This document shows, piece by piece, positions 53,039 through 64,000 of a DNA stretch of 64,000 bases (the stretch's first letter is position 1; each line of letters opens with the position of its first letter). Under the pieces are notes generated by a model. That model was not told the origin of the DNA. It saw only the letters and a list, made by a program, of their open reading frames with translations, and ran no database searches. The DNA comes from Planococcus sp. ISL-109. Lineage in GTDB: Bacteria; Bacillota; Bacilli; Bacillales_A; Planococcaceae. Made by a program: the position numbers and the translations under genes. The stretch covers positions 772,627 to 836,626 of the forward strand of contig NZ_JAGGPW010000004.1 in NCBI RefSeq assembly GCF_018613655.1, read 5' to 3'.

Positions 53039-53538
53039 TTAGCTTTTGGCGGCAATAAAATCTCCGCCATAATGATTCCTTTGAGTACATCTTCATCTTT
53101 CAGCGGAAGAAGTTCATCTTTCACCGTTTGATGCACTGCGGGCTGCAGAGCTTCCTCTTTATGAGCGCTTAATCTTCCTGGGCGTGTCGTTGGTTGCTTA
53201 GCTTGTCTCCCAGGGGAAGGGGATTTGGTCCGCTTATCCACTTCCTCGATAGCACGAGATTTCACTCGCTCCGCCTGTTCTTTCACTTGGCGGGCTTGCT
53301 CTGCCCGTTTCGGATCTTCTTGCATTTGAGCCTGCATTTCGCTGTAAATCTCTTTGGCGTAATCTTCAATCCGCTTAAACTTCCGCTGTCCGCCTTGTGG
53401 CGCTTGCGGTGTTTGGGAGGTTTGAGACGCGCCTGGGACTTGTTGGCGCTTTGCCGGCTGATTGCCATCAGGCTTTTTGTTCTTGCTGAACAGGGCACTG
53501 ATGGCCATGATAATCACCATTATGATGAGGGGTTCCAT
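53032..53538 (-). CDS. Uncharacterised single-span membrane protein downstream of floA
   Basis: A 168-residue protein I do not recognise. One N-terminal membrane helix (residues about 3-18) is followed by KNKKPDGNQ and a Gln/Pro/Ser-rich stretch, then a highly charged helical, coiled-coil-like region (about residues 50-105, KRAEQARQVKEQAERVKSR), a basic Pro/Arg segment and a conserved-looking end GIIMAEILLPPKAKR. The topology suggests a cytoplasmic charged tail. It has a GGAGG site 33 bases past floA and a terminator after it, so it is probably the last gene of yqeZ-floA. In B. subtilis this place holds yqfB/yqfC/yqfD; it is not similar to those as far as I can see. A role at FloA membrane domains is speculation. 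Confidence 0.8.
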   Translation of the reverse strand: MEPLIIMVIIMAISALFSKNKKPDGNQPAKRQQVPGASQTSQTPQAPQGGQRKFKRIEDYAKEIYSEMQAQMQEDPKRAEQARQVKEQAERVKSRAIEEVDKRTKSPSPGRQAKQPTTRPGRLSAHKEEALQPAVHQTVKDELLPLKDEDVLKGIIMAEILLPPKAKR

Positions 53539-53571
53539 TCCAAAACCTCCCTTGAGTTATGGCGGAGCTTA

Positions 53572-54561
53572 TTAGTTCTCTTCCTGTTGTTTTTCCGTTC
53601 CGCTTTTCGAAATGGATTCGCGCATGCTTGTATCAGACTGAATGTTTTTGTAATTGACGTAATCCATAACACCGATATTTCCTGAGCGCAATGCTTCTGA
53701 CATCGCCATTGGCACTTCGGCTTCGGCTTCGACAACTTTTGCGCGCATCTGAACGACTTTCGCCTTCATTTCCTGCTCGCTTGCGACAGCCATTGCACGA
53801 CGTTCTTCAGCTTTCGCCTGTGCGATTTTCTTATCTGCTTCCGCTTGCTCGGTTTGAAGTTCCGCACCGATGTTTTTGCCGATATCAACGTCTGCGATAT
53901 CAATCGATAGGATTTCAAAAGCGGTACCGGAATCCAAGCCTTTGCCTAGAACAGTTTGGGAAATAAGATCTGGGTTTTCCAGAACTTTTTTATGGTTTGT
54001 GCTAGAACCGAGTGTCGAGACAATACCTTCACCGACACGGGCCACAATCGTTTCTTCACCAGCACCACCGACGAGGCGGTCAATGTTGGCGCGTACAGTA
54101 ATACGGGCTTTTGCCTTCACTTCAATCCCGTCCATCGCAACACCAGCAATGAATGGCGTTTCGATGACTTTCGGATTAACGGACATTTGAACCGCTTCTA
54201 GTACGTCACGTCCAGCAAGGTCGATTGCGGCTGCGCGTTCGAACGGCAGATCGATGTTTGCACGGTGTGCTGCGATCAATGCGTTAACAACACGGTCAAC
54301 ATTACCACCTGCCAAGTAATGGCTTTCCAGTTGGTTAATGGTAACAGTAAGACCTGCTTTTGAAGCTTTGATCAACGGGTTGACGATGCGTGACGGGATA
54401 ACCCGGCGCAATCTCATCCCGATTAATGTGAAGATACTGATGCGAACGCCTGCCGCCATGGCGGAAATCCACAATGTGACTGGTACAAATGTGAAAAAGA
54501 TGGCAAGCACGACGATAATCGCAATTATCGCGGCGCCAAGGCCGATTGTTTCAAGTCCCAT
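53572..54561 (-). CDS. floA: Flotillin-like protein FloA
   Basis: A 329-residue membrane-domain scaffold. N-terminal hairpin helix (residues about 8-30), SPFH-like domain ([18 protein letters not shown] onward) and an Ala/Glu/Lys-rich coiled coil (about residues 230-290, [18 protein letters not shown]). Corresponds to yqfA. Its start codon follows the yqeZ stop with no gap (TAAATG), and the ribosome site lies in the yqeZ Glu-rich C-terminus, so the pair is coupled. Confidence 0.95.
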   Translation of the reverse strand: MGLETIGLGAAIIAIIVVLAIFFTFVPVTLWISAMAAGVRISIFTLIGMRLRRVIPSRIVNPLIKASKAGLTVTINQLESHYLAGGNVDRVVNALIAAHRANIDLPFERAAAIDLAGRDVLEAVQMSVNPKVIETPFIAGVAMDGIEVKAKARITVRANIDRLVGGAGEETIVARVGEGIVSTLGSSTNHKKVLENPDLISQTVLGKGLDSGTAFEILSIDIADVDIGKNIGAELQTEQAEADKKIAQAKAEERRAMAVASEQEMKAKVVQMRAKVVEAEAEVPMAMSEALRSGNIGVMDYVNYKNIQSDTSMRESISKSGTEKQQEEN

Positions 54562-55890
54562 TTATTCTTCCTCCTCTTGTTTTTCGAGTTCACGCACAAC
54601 GATGCGCGACCCTTCTACCTTTATTATCTTAACATCTTTGTTGCTGTCGATAAACCGTCCTTCGGATACCGCATCGATGTATTCATCACCGAGCCGGATC
54701 GTACCGGATGGCCTTAGGGCAGTTGTAGAATGTGCGGTCTGGCCGATTAGCTCCGGGCGGTTGACGCTTGAAACATAGCCGTGCTCCGTATCGGTTGCAT
54801 CCGTTAAAATTATTCGTTTAAACATGCTAAGTTTCTTCCCAAAAAATCTCACTAAAATCACCATCCCTGCCGAAGCTACAAGTAGCGCAATCAAAACTGC
54901 AATTGCTGTCGTTTGGACATCTTCACCCGCCAATAATATACTGCCGATGATTGCCAGTATTCCGAACATGCCGATGACGCCGCCCGGAATAAAAAACTCA
55001 AGGAGTATCAACCCGAGGCCGAGGATCAACAGCAGTATCGATTCATACCCAGCCAGTCCTGCCACCAAATGGCCATAAAAGAACAACATCAGCGAAAACA
55101 AGCCGAAAAACCCTGGGATGCCGACACCTGGCGTAAACAATTCAAGCAATAGTCCAAGTCCTGCTACAGACAGCAAAATCGGCACGATCAGCGGGCTAGT
55201 CAAAAACCGCGCAATCGTTTCGGACCAATTTTCCTCTACTTGAATTACTTCAGCACCGGAGAGCCCTTTGAGTTCCAATAGCTCATCGAGCGTCGAAACC
55301 GTGCCTTCCGAATAGCCGACATCGATCGCTTCACTTGCCCCGAGCGTCAACAACTGTCCTTGACCTGCCCGGTATTCCGGGAGATCAATTTCAGCATCAG
55401 CCATGGCAAGCGCATATTGCGGATCGCGGCCGGAAGATTCCGCTGCACTTCTCATTGAAGACAGCCAAGCAGAGTTCGCCTTATCCGCAGCAGCATTGCC
55501 CGACTGGTCGATGACTTGCGCAGCTCCAATACGGCCGTTTGGATGCATGTAGATTTCATCGTTATACAGTGCCAAAAATGCACCAGCCGAAAGAGCATCT
55601 TGATTAATGAAAGCAAGCGTCTCGACTGAAGTGTCATTCAATAAGCGTGCAATGCCGTCTGCCGCATTGACAAAACCGCCCGGTGTATCTATTTCAAAGA
55701 CGATAGCATCGGCATCGGCATCTTCAGCTTCTTCAATGCCCCGCTCCAAAAATGATTGGAGCCCTCTTTCCACTTCCGCTTCGATCGGGATGACATAGAC
55801 TTTTTCTGTATTTGCAGAAATGGTTGGAATCGCCAAAGCAAGTGCAAGAACCAGGAACATAAAACCGATCCAGGCATTCCTTCTACGCAC
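54562..55890 (-). CDS. yqeZ: NfeD-family membrane serine protease (YqeZ)
   Basis: A 442-residue protein. A signal peptide (residues about 6-26) is followed by a ClpP-like domain (DTPGGFVNAADGIARLL near residue 70 and DALSAGAFLAL near residue 100 with the Ser-Ala-Gly-Ala nucleophile region). Next come four to five membrane helices (about 225-350) and a C-terminal OB-fold NfeD domain (SGTIRLGDEYIDAVSEGRFI). The GTG at 55890 has an AAAGGAGG site. NfeD proteins are paired with flotillin/stomatin genes, as here. Confidence 0.9.
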   Translation of the reverse strand: MRRRNAWIGFMFLVLALALAIPTISANTEKVYVIPIEAEVERGLQSFLERGIEEAEDADADAIVFEIDTPGGFVNAADGIARLLNDTSVETLAFINQDALSAGAFLALYNDEIYMHPNGRIGAAQVIDQSGNAAADKANSAWLSSMRSAAESSGRDPQYALAMADAEIDLPEYRAGQGQLLTLGASEAIDVGYSEGTVSTLDELLELKGLSGAEVIQVEENWSETIARFLTSPLIVPILLSVAGLGLLLELFTPGVGIPGFFGLFSLMLFFYGHLVAGLAGYESILLLILGLGLILLEFFIPGGVIGMFGILAIIGSILLAGEDVQTTAIAVLIALLVASAGMVILVRFFGKKLSMFKRIILTDATDTEHGYVSSVNRPELIGQTAHSTTALRPSGTIRLGDEYIDAVSEGRFIDSNKDVKIIKVEGSRIVVRELEKQEEEE

Positions 55891-56055
55891 GGTGTTTCCT
55901 CCTTTCCACCTATGAAACCTTTGGATAGTTATGTATACGGATGAAATGCCCTGCGGTTTCACAAGCACGCCTTCTTTTTTCATTATAAAGGAATTTTCTC
56001 CAAGTTACGATGGAATGCGCTTACATCTTTCCAAATGGTGAACGTTTTAAGTCGA

Positions 56056-56088
56056 TAAAAAAACCGAAAGCACAAATGTGCTTCCGGT
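56056..56088 (-). terminator. Intrinsic terminator after rpsU
   Basis: ACCGAAAGCAC (56063-56073) pairs with GTGCTTCCGGT (56078-56088) with one mismatch, followed by a U run on the minus strand. Confidence 0.85.
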
Positions 56089-56135
56089 CTGAGCTGATCG
56101 TTACTATTTTTAAAAGTCATTTAAGATCAAGTCAA

Positions 56136-56309
56136 TTAAAATTTACGTTTACGCGCAGCTTCTGATTTCAATTTACGTTTTACGCTCGGCTTATCATAGT
56201 ACTCGCGCTTTCTTACCTCTTGCATTGTTCCGGACTTTGAAACAGTGCGTTTGAAGCGGCGAAGAGCATCTTCAATTGATTCGTTTTTACGAACATTTGT
56301 TTTTGTCAT
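56136..56309 (-). CDS. rpsU: 30S ribosomal protein S21
   Basis: A 57-residue S21: [38 protein letters not shown] and a basic end [10 protein letters not shown]. The start at 56309 has a GGAGGGAGGG site. The yqeY gene (GatB/YqeY domain), its usual partner, is missing; yqeZ follows after 245 bases. Confidence 0.96.
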   Translation of the reverse strand: MTKTNVRKNESIEDALRRFKRTVSKSGTMQEVRKREYYDKPSVKRKLKSEAARKRKF

Positions 56310-56404
56310 CTCTTTTTCCCTCCCTCCGAACACACGTTGAAGCAGATAACAACAAGTGTTATATACTATAAAATTATAACGCAATAAAACATCTTCGTCA
56401 ATAC

Positions 56405-57073
56405 TTAATAATCATTATCGGAAGTCAGTCCTTGCATAATCTGAACGCCTGAACTGGCACCGATGCGCGTTGCTCCAGCTTCGACCATCTGCTCGACGTC
56501 TTCAAGGCTGCGTACTCCCCCGGAAGCTTTCACGCCGAGGTCTGGTCCCACTGTTTCGCGCATCAAGCGGACCGCTTCGACAGTCGCGCCACCGGTAGAG
56601 AATCCAGTGGATGTTTTAACAAAGTCTGCGCCCGCTTGTTTCGACAAGCGGCTCGCCAGTTTGATTTCTTCGTCCGTCAACAGGCAGATTTCAAGGATGA
56701 CCTTGACGATTGCTTTTCCTTTTGCAGCTGTGACAACTGCTTCGATATCGGACTTCACGACATCTTCCTGGCCGCTTTTCAACGCGCCGATGTTCAAGAC
56801 CATATCGATCTCTCCAGCGCCTTTTCCGATGGCATCGGACGTTTCAAATGCTTTCGTTTCTGAAGTCGCAGCACCGAGCGGGAAGCCGATGACCGTGCAC
56901 ACTTTCACTTCGCTATCGTCCAGCTCGCGTGCAGCTAGAGATACCCATGTCGGGTTGACGCAGACGGATGCAAAGTTGTATTCTGCCGCCTCTTTGCAAA
57001 GCTGCTCAATTTGTGGTGCTGTAGCATCTGCTTTTAACAGCGTGTGATCGATTAAAGATGCAATGTTCGTCAT
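56405..57073 (-). CDS. deoC: Deoxyribose-phosphate aldolase
   Basis: A 222-residue class I aldolase that splits 2-deoxyribose-5-phosphate into glyceraldehyde-3-phosphate and acetaldehyde. [10 protein letters not shown] at the start, [34 protein letters not shown], the Schiff-base Lys in [16 protein letters not shown] near residue 152 and [15 protein letters not shown] [14 protein letters not shown] near residue 180 are present. It sits between mtaB and rpsU, not with other nucleoside genes. Confidence 0.96.
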   Translation of the reverse strand: MTNIASLIDHTLLKADATAPQIEQLCKEAAEYNFASVCVNPTWVSLAARELDDSEVKVCTVIGFPLGAATSETKAFETSDAIGKGAGEIDMVLNIGALKSGQEDVVKSDIEAVVTAAKGKAIVKVILEICLLTDEEIKLASRLSKQAGADFVKTSTGFSTGGATVEAVRLMRETVGPDLGVKASGGVRSLEDVEQMVEAGATRIGASSGVQIMQGLTSDNDY

Positions 57074-57105
57074 GAATTATTTCTCCATTCTACTAGTAGG
57101 TTTCG

Positions 57106-58434
57106 TTATGCAGGAACGATGTCTATTACACGGACAAATTGCCCCCGGTTCATCGGATAGCCTGCCTTAGTGATTTTCACTTTGACGATTTTCCCGATCA
57201 AGGAATCATCTCCCGGAATCGCGACCTTCAGGTAATTGTCCGTATAGCCGACAAGCATGCCGGCTTGGTCTTTCGATTGTTCTTCCGGAATGATCTCTAA
57301 CAGCTCGCCTTCAAAGCGGCTCGCATATCCCTTCGCCAATTGGTCGTTCAATTCAATCAAGCGATGGACGCGAGCATTTTTGACCGCCTCATCAATCTGG
57401 CCATCCATGCGGGCTGCCGGCGTACCAGTGCGCATAGAGTAGGGAAAGACGTGAAGCTCGGAAAACTGTTGGTTGCGGAGGAAATGGAACGTTTCCATGA
57501 ATTCCTCTTCCGTCTCGCCCGGGAACCCGGCGATGACGTCAGACGTAATCGCAAGGTCCGGCAATGCGTCACGCAGCCGGTCGAGCCGGTTTGCAAAAAA
57601 CGCCATCGTATATTTTCGGCGCATCCGTTTCAAAACAGTATCTGAGCCGGATTGGATCGGAACATGAAGATGGCGCACAACGATTTCGGACTGCTTCAAT
57701 ACAACAATCACTTCATCGGTCAATTGGCTCGCTTCAATGGAGGAAATGCGCAAACGCTTCAAGCCTTTGACATTCCCCTCTAAGTCGCGCAGCAATTGCG
57801 CCAAATTATAATCTTTCAAGTCTTCGCCGTAGCCGCCTGTATGGATGCCAGTCAAAACGATTTCCTGATAGCCGGCATCGATCAATTGCTGGGCTTGGCG
57901 AACGACTTCCTGTGGATTGCGGGAACGCATCAAGCCGCGCGCCCATGGAATAATGCAGAACGTGCAGAAATTATTGCAGCCTTCCTGAATCTTCAAAGAT
58001 GCGCGGGTCCGGTCCGTAAATGCCGGCACATCGAGCTCTTCATAGACACGGTTTTTCATAATATTGCCGACCGCATTGATTGGCGTGCGCTCGGCTCGGT
58101 ATTGGTCGATATACCCGAGCAGTTTGGTCCGGTCTTGTGTACCGACGACAATGTCAACTCCCGGAATCGCCATGATTTCTGCCGGCGAGGTTTGGGCATA
58201 ACAGCCCGTTACGCAGATGACCCCGTCCGGATTCGTGCGGACCGCACGGCGTATCACTTGTCGGCTTTTTTTATCCCCCGTATTCGTGACGGTGCAAGTG
58301 TTGATGACGTAAACATCAGCATGGTGCTCGAATTCTGTCCGCTCATAGCCTTGCTCTTTGAACAATTGCCAGATTGCTTCGGTCTCATAATGATTCACTT
58401 TGCAGCCTAAAGTATGGAATCCAACTGTTGTCAT
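57106..58434 (-). CDS. mtaB: tRNA t6A37 methylthiotransferase MtaB
   Basis: A 442-residue radical-SAM enzyme that adds a methylthio group to t6A37 of tRNAs. The auxiliary cluster cysteines are in HTLGCKVNHYE, NTCTVTN and VTGCYAQ; the radical SAM motif is EGCNNFCTFCIIPWARG near residue 150. A C-terminal TRAM domain (about residue 375 on) ends the protein. Corresponds to yqeV. It starts 15 bases after rsmE and has a GAGGTGG site. Confidence 0.94.
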   Translation of the reverse strand: MTTVGFHTLGCKVNHYETEAIWQLFKEQGYERTEFEHHADVYVINTCTVTNTGDKKSRQVIRRAVRTNPDGVICVTGCYAQTSPAEIMAIPGVDIVVGTQDRTKLLGYIDQYRAERTPINAVGNIMKNRVYEELDVPAFTDRTRASLKIQEGCNNFCTFCIIPWARGLMRSRNPQEVVRQAQQLIDAGYQEIVLTGIHTGGYGEDLKDYNLAQLLRDLEGNVKGLKRLRISSIEASQLTDEVIVVLKQSEIVVRHLHVPIQSGSDTVLKRMRRKYTMAFFANRLDRLRDALPDLAITSDVIAGFPGETEEEFMETFHFLRNQQFSELHVFPYSMRTGTPAARMDGQIDEAVKNARVHRLIELNDQLAKGYASRFEGELLEIIPEEQSKDQAGMLVGYTDNYLKVAIPGDDSLIGKIVKVKITKAGYPMNRGQFVRVIDIVPA

Positions 58435-58449
58435 CAGTGGCCACCTCTT

Positions 58450-59187
58450 TCATTCGAATTCGTAGGATAATGCCGACAACGCATAAAGCGGTGCCGTCTC
58501 TGTCCGAAGGATGCGCGGACCGAGCGCCGCAAACTGTGCGCCGGACCGAGCGAGCGCATCTGCTTCAGCTTGTGAAATGCCGCCTTCCGGCCCGAAAACA
58601 AGCAAGATAGAGTCTTTATCATACAATGATTTAAGAATTTCGGCAAACCGCTTTCCGCCTTCTTGCTTTGCTTCTTCTTCGTAGGCGACGATGACCGCAT
58701 CGAAGTTTTTTGCTGACTCCAGCAATTCACGGAAACTGTGCACAGTATGTATCAAAGGAATGCGGCTGCGATGGGATTGCTCAGCCGCTTCCTTCGCGAT
58801 TTTTTTCAAGCGCTCGATCTTTTTGGCGCTTTTGACACCGTCCCATTTGACGATCGACCGCTCTGCCGCATATGGCAAGAGCGCGCTCATCCCAAGTTCA
58901 GTCGCCTTTTGGGTGATGAGTTCCAGCTTGTCGCCTTTCGGCAAGCCGCAAGCGATCGTCACTTGCTTCGGCAGTTCACTGCGGTCCGGCAATTCCTCAA
59001 GAAGCTTGATATGGACATCCATCGCGGCATTTATGATTTCCGCCAAATACACTTTGCCGGAAACGACAGCAATAAGCCTATCGCCCGCTGACTGCCGCAT
59101 CACTTTAGTGATATGCTTCGCGTCATCGCCCGTAATATTCAAATAGTCTTGATCCGCGTGTCCGTCTTCCAAAAAATATCGTTGCAT
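58450..59187 (-). CDS. rsmE: 16S rRNA (uracil1498-N3)-methyltransferase
   Basis: A 245-residue SPOUT methyltransferase. An N-terminal PUA-like part (HADQDYLNITGDDAKHITKVMR) is followed by the knot domain with ACGLPKGDKLELITQKATELGM near residue 80 and the SAM-binding LVFGPEGGISQAEADAL near residue 200. Methylates U1498 in the ribosomal decoding site. It lies between prmA and mtaB. Confidence 0.94.
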   Translation of the reverse strand: MQRYFLEDGHADQDYLNITGDDAKHITKVMRQSAGDRLIAVVSGKVYLAEIINAAMDVHIKLLEELPDRSELPKQVTIACGLPKGDKLELITQKATELGMSALLPYAAERSIVKWDGVKSAKKIERLKKIAKEAAEQSHRSRIPLIHTVHSFRELLESAKNFDAVIVAYEEEAKQEGGKRFAEILKSLYDKDSILLVFGPEGGISQAEADALARSGAQFAALGPRILRTETAPLYALSALSYEFE

Positions 59188-59199
59188 GGTCGCACCCCG

Positions 59200-60141
59200 T
59201 TATAGCGGTTTTTTGGAAATGATCGTGACCCAGTCTTCCATCATCATGACGTCTTCAATTATGAAGCCTGAAGCTTTAAGCGCTTCTTTCACATCATTTT
59301 TCTTCTGGGCAATAATGCCGGAGGTAATGTAAGTTCCGCCGGGTTTTACCGCCTGATAAGCATCATCTGTAAACGATATGATGATCTCTGCCAAAATATT
59401 GGCGACGACAACATCTGCCGGCTTATCGATAGCATCGAGCAAATTGCTATGGAACACCTCGACGCGGTGTTCCACTTTATTCAATTCCACATTGAGACTG
59501 GCCGACTTCACCGCAACTTCGTCCAAGTCAAGCGCGCGGACAGTTTCTGCCTCGAGCAACGCTGCGCCTATCGCCAAAACGCCTGACCCGGTGCCGACAT
59601 CGATGACGCTATTGCCTCGCTGCACATGTTTCTCCAGCGCTTGCAGGCTCATCACCGTCGTCGGATGCGTGCCGGTGCCGAACGCCATTCCCGGATCAAG
59701 CTCGATAATCAGTTCATCGCTTGAGACCGGATGGTAATTTTCCCACGTCGGCACAATGGTGAACCGCTCGGAAATCTTGACAGGGTGATAATATTTCTTC
59801 CAGGAAGTCGCCCAGTCTTCCTCATCCACTTCGCTGATAGTGACGACATTGCGCCCGACATTGATATCAAAATCGATGAGGCTATTGATGGCGAGTTTGA
59901 TGCCTTCTACCGTTTCCCCGAGAAAGCTATTGACCGGCAAATAAGCTTTCAAAATGACGCCTTCTGTCGGAAAATCGTCTGGATCCAAAGAATAGATTTC
60001 GCCGAACATATCTTCACGATGTTTCGTTAAATCTTCGGAATCCTCGATAACGACCCCGCTTACCCCTGCTTCATGCAGAATGTTCGAAATTGATTCAATC
60101 GCTTCGTTTGTTGTATGAACCGATAGCTCAGACCATTTCAC
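59200..60141 (-). CDS. prmA: Ribosomal protein L11 methyltransferase
   Basis: A 313-residue SAM methyltransferase. L11-binding N-terminal domain ([20 protein letters not shown]), then the catalytic part with [16 protein letters not shown], the SAM loop [18 protein letters not shown] near residue 180 and [13 protein letters not shown] near residue 245 (NxL-type motif). GTG start, AAAGGAG site about 11 bases away. It lies behind dnaJ with a terminator between. Confidence 0.94.
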   Translation of the reverse strand: MKWSELSVHTTNEAIESISNILHEAGVSGVVIEDSEDLTKHREDMFGEIYSLDPDDFPTEGVILKAYLPVNSFLGETVEGIKLAINSLIDFDINVGRNVVTISEVDEEDWATSWKKYYHPVKISERFTIVPTWENYHPVSSDELIIELDPGMAFGTGTHPTTVMSLQALEKHVQRGNSVIDVGTGSGVLAIGAALLEAETVRALDLDEVAVKSASLNVELNKVEHRVEVFHSNLLDAIDKPADVVVANILAEIIISFTDDAYQAVKPGGTYITSGIIAQKKNDVKEALKASGFIIEDVMMMEDWVTIISKKPL

Positions 60142-60181
60142 TTACGACCAGCTCCTTTATCGCACCTATATGTAACAGAGA

Positions 60182-60209
60182 GAAAACCCCCAAGTGCGCG
60201 GGAGTTTTC
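60182..60209 (-). terminator. Terminator after dnaJ
   Basis: GAAAACCCC pairs with GGGAGTTTTC with one mismatch; the following minus-strand bases are pyrimidine-rich (TCTCTCTG) rather than a clean U run, so read-through to prmA is likely. Confidence 0.6.
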
Positions 60210-60229
60210 CAATTGCTTTTATTGCTGCA

Positions 60230-61345
60230 TCAATCGCCTTTAATTGTTCTTTTGATCTTATCAAATAGCGAACTGCCTTGCTCTTCTGGAATATCTCCGG
60301 AAACCTCAGCAAATTCACGCAGTAATTGCTTTTGTTTTTCGCTTAGTTTCGTCGGCACTTTGACCTTCACCGTAATATGCTGATCGCCAACACCATAGCC
60401 ATGGACATTTTGAACGCCTTTGCCGCGCAGACGGAAACGAGCTCCGTTTTGTGTGCCAGCTGGAATTTTCAGCTTGACTTTACCGGAAATGGTCGGCACT
60501 TCAATCTCGTCACCGAGCGCCGCTTGCGGATAGGTAATCGGTAATTCCAAATGGATGTCATCGCCATCGCGCATGAATTGTTTATGCGGCTTGACGCGGA
60601 AAAGAACGTATAGATCTCCAGCCGGCCCGCCGTTGATGCCCGGTCCGCCTTGGCCTGAGACGCGCAATTGCTGACCATCGTCGACCCCTGCAGGAACGGT
60701 GACTTTGATTTTCTTGATTTTCCTTACTTTGCCGGCGCCACGGCATGTTGTGCATTTTTCTTCGATGATTTCGCCGGTGCCTTCGCAATGATGGCAAGCC
60801 CGTCGATTGACCATGCGGCCGAATGGCGTGTCTTGCGCGACATTCAATTGGCCGCTGCCTTCACAATACGGGCATGTTTTCTTGCGCGTTCCAGGCTTTG
60901 CACCGGAACCGTCGCACGTTTCGCACGTTTCGTCTTTTGGAATTTCGATTTCTGTTTCCTGGCCAAACACGGCATCCAGAAAATCGATGTTCATGGAGTA
61001 TTGCAGATCATCGCCTTTTCTAGGTGCGTTCGGATCGCGCCGGCGTGTGCCGCCGCCGAAGAACGTGCTGAAAATATCATCAAAGCCGAAGCCTTCCGCT
61101 CCGCCGCCGCCGCCAAAGCCTTGGTTCGGATCCTGATGGCCGAATTGGTCATACTGGGCACGCTTTTGCTCGTCGCTCAGCACTTCATAAGCTTCTTTCA
61201 CTTCTTGGAACTGTTCCGAAGCATTTGCTTCTTTGTTGATATCCGGATGGAATTTCTTGGAAAGTTTCCGGTACGCTTTCTTGATTTCTTCTTTTGAAGC
61301 ATCCTTAGAGATGCCAAGCACTTCGTAATAATCTCGCTTATCCAT
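60230..61345 (-). CDS. dnaJ: Chaperone DnaJ
   Basis: A 371-residue type I J-protein. J domain with HPD (KFHPDINK near residue 31), Gly-rich linker ([15 protein letters not shown]), four CxxCxGxG zinc modules ([32 protein letters not shown]; residues about 140-210) and the substrate-binding C-terminal domains. It stimulates DnaK. It is 290 bases after dnaK; the gap contains a repeat element and the dnaK terminator. Confidence 0.97.
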   Translation of the reverse strand: MDKRDYYEVLGISKDASKEEIKKAYRKLSKKFHPDINKEANASEQFQEVKEAYEVLSDEQKRAQYDQFGHQDPNQGFGGGGGAEGFGFDDIFSTFFGGGTRRRDPNAPRKGDDLQYSMNIDFLDAVFGQETEIEIPKDETCETCDGSGAKPGTRKKTCPYCEGSGQLNVAQDTPFGRMVNRRACHHCEGTGEIIEEKCTTCRGAGKVRKIKKIKVTVPAGVDDGQQLRVSGQGGPGINGGPAGDLYVLFRVKPHKQFMRDGDDIHLELPITYPQAALGDEIEVPTISGKVKLKIPAGTQNGARFRLRGKGVQNVHGYGVGDQHITVKVKVPTKLSEKQKQLLREFAEVSGDIPEEQGSSLFDKIKRTIKGD

Positions 61346-61412
61346 AGGTCACTCTCCCTCTTGCAGTCAACTGTAATTGTACACGGTTTAATTTGCGCTT
61401 GCAAAGACCCGG

Positions 61413-61529
61413 AAAAAAGCGCAAGCGCCCTAGTGGATTCAGCGGGCATAAGCTTGGGCAAAGAGGCATATTTACAGCCGCACAGCCCGATTATGTCCTT
61501 AGAATCTGGGCGCTGGAATCTAGACACAG
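61413..61529. repeat. Intergenic hairpin repeat between dnaK and dnaJ
   Basis: The element runs from AAAAAAGCGCAAGCGCCC to GGGCGCTGGAATCTAGACAC. Its ends pair (AGCGCCC with GGGCGCT), and pairing continues inward: GATTC/GAATC, a CATAA/TTATG block, GGGC/GCCC and GGC/GCC, giving one long interrupted hairpin of about 90 bases. The end sequences resemble an intergenic repeat I have seen in many Bacillaceae genomes (start GCGCAAGCGCC, end GGCGCTGGA..CTAGAC). No second copy is in this window. Confidence 0.6.
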
Positions 61530-61582
61530 ATACGCTTTTTCAGAATCCTGTAATACGTGAAAAATTATGCACTTTTAATCGT

Positions 61583-61615
61583 GAAAAAGCCAAAGCAGTT
61601 GCTTTGCTTTGACTT
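61583..61615 (-). terminator. Intrinsic terminator after dnaK
   Basis: AGCCAAAGCA (61589-61598) pairs with TGCTTTGACT (61606-61615), one G-U pair, with a U run on the minus strand, 18 bases past the dnaK stop. Confidence 0.85.
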
Positions 61616-61632
61616 TTCCGGACTTGCTTATC

Positions 61633-63465
<1,833 letters not shown>

Positions 63466-63502
63466 TTAAATTCCTCCATTAACTTTAGTTTGATAGTTTC
63501 AA

Positions 63503-64000
63503 TTATTCGTTCACTTTTACCATAGCCGGACGGAGCACTCTGCCATTCAGGGTATACCCTTTTTGCAGCTCTTGTAACACCATGCCTGGCTCTGCTTCCG
63601 AATCACTTTCCTGAATGACTGCCTGGTGTACATGCGGATCAAACGGCTCGCCGGCTGATTTGATTTCCTCGAGGCCTTCCGCTTTCACAGCGTCAAGCAA
63701 GGATTTCTGGACCATTTCAACGCCTTTTAACAGTGTTGGCGATTCGTCGCTTTTGGTTTCGGTAGCAAGCGCTCGCTCGAAATTATCCAGCACCGGCAGC
63801 AAATCCGTCAACAGCGATTGCGAGCGGAACTTCTTCGCAATTTCCTGATCCAGCTTCGTGCGGCGTTTGAAATTATCATAATCCGCTAGAAGCCGCAAAT
63901 ACTTGTTTTGCTCCGCTTCAATCTGTGCTTTCAGTTCAGCTATTTCGTCCACTGGTTTATCGGTGTCGCTTTCAGCCTCTAGAGCTTCAGCGGACACAGT
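63503..64000 (-). CDS. grpE: Nucleotide exchange factor GrpE (5' end outside window)
   Basis: About 165 codons are present and the reading frame is still open at position 64000. A GTG at 63995-63997 is probably internal, since full GrpE proteins here are about 185-200 residues. The long N-terminal coiled coil (IAELKAQIEAEQNKYLRLLADYDNFKRR split over residues), the LLTDLLPVLDNFERAL helix and the beta domain ending QELQKGYTLNGRVLRPAMVKVNE identify it. It releases ADP from DnaK and acts as a thermosensor. dnaK follows after 37 bases. Confidence 0.95.
   Translation of the reverse strand, partial: TVSAEALEAESDTDKPVDEIAELKAQIEAEQNKYLRLLADYDNFKRRTKLDQEIAKKFRSQSLLTDLLPVLDNFERALATETKSDESPTLLKGVEMVQKSLLDAVKAEGLEEIKSAGEPFDPHVHQAVIQESDSEAEPGMVLQELQKGYTLNGRVLRPAMVKVNE

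Overview
The window looks like chromosomal backbone of a low-to-mid G+C Gram-positive bacterium of the order Bacillales, most likely a Planococcaceae member (Planococcus/Planomicrobium type). The reasons are long runs of gene order shared with the Bacillus subtilis yqh-yqg-yqf-yqe region, strong AGGAGG-type ribosome binding sites, glycine-riboswitch and T-box leaders, and a lipoteichoic acid synthase. The sporulation-linked genes yqfC and yqfD are absent from between phoH and floA. The taxonomic call is inference from synteny, not from a marker search. Nearly all genes lie on the minus strand. The plus-strand exceptions are yqhL, yqgY, yqgW, a DUF1189-type gene, ispG, a nucleotidase gene, ispH and glyS.

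Layout. 1-4.1 kb: M24 aminopeptidase (cut by the window edge), aroQ, B12-dependent ribonucleotide reductase nrdJ behind two NrdR boxes, and a rhodanese-like membrane protein. 4.1-8.5 kb: glycine cleavage genes gcvT-gcvPA-gcvPB under a tandem glycine riboswitch. 8.6-13 kb: shikimate kinase and the seven-gene comG competence pilus operon with a candidate ComK box. 13-18 kb: yqgY, yqgX, yqgW, an IS30-type transposase remnant, ltaS, yqgQ, fthC, rpmG. 18-28.6 kb: phosphate uptake (pstS-pstC-pstA-pstB-phoU with a four-repeat PhoP box), a class B PBP, sodA, yqgC and a Na/Pi-type transporter. 28.8-36.2 kb: ispG, nucleotidase, zinc uptake znuC-znuB-zur with a Zur box, nfo, cshB, ispH. 36.3-44.9 kb: yqfO, trmK, cccA, an acyl-CoA dehydrogenase with a cre site, sigA-dnaG, ppsR, ccpN. 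45-53 kb: glyS with a T-box, then phoH-pgpH-ybeY-dgkA-cdd-era-recO. 53-64 kb: an unrecognised membrane protein, floA-yqeZ, rpsU, deoC, mtaB-rsmE-prmA-dnaJ-dnaK-grpE (grpE cut by the window edge).

The genes form coherent modules for phosphate, zinc, glycine, isoprenoid and competence functions, and for ribosome and RNA maintenance plus the heat-shock chaperones. I saw no tRNA, rRNA, CRISPR array, prophage or recognisable defence system.

The least explained signal is a family of structured repeats at 4140-4263, 36203-36325 and 18816-18891. Each copy begins exactly at the TAA stop codon of the gene before it (gcvPB, yqfO, pstB) with TAAAGAGAAACT. The two long copies keep the same two-hairpin architecture while the paired arms differ in sequence, and the short copy sits inside the pst operon between pstB and phoU. 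A different hairpin repeat lies between dnaK and dnaJ. Other points worth a look are a comGD gene with no ATG/GTG/TTG start before its prepilin motif, a rhodanese domain with Asp in place of the catalytic Cys, and an unnamed protein where yqfC/yqfD would be expected.
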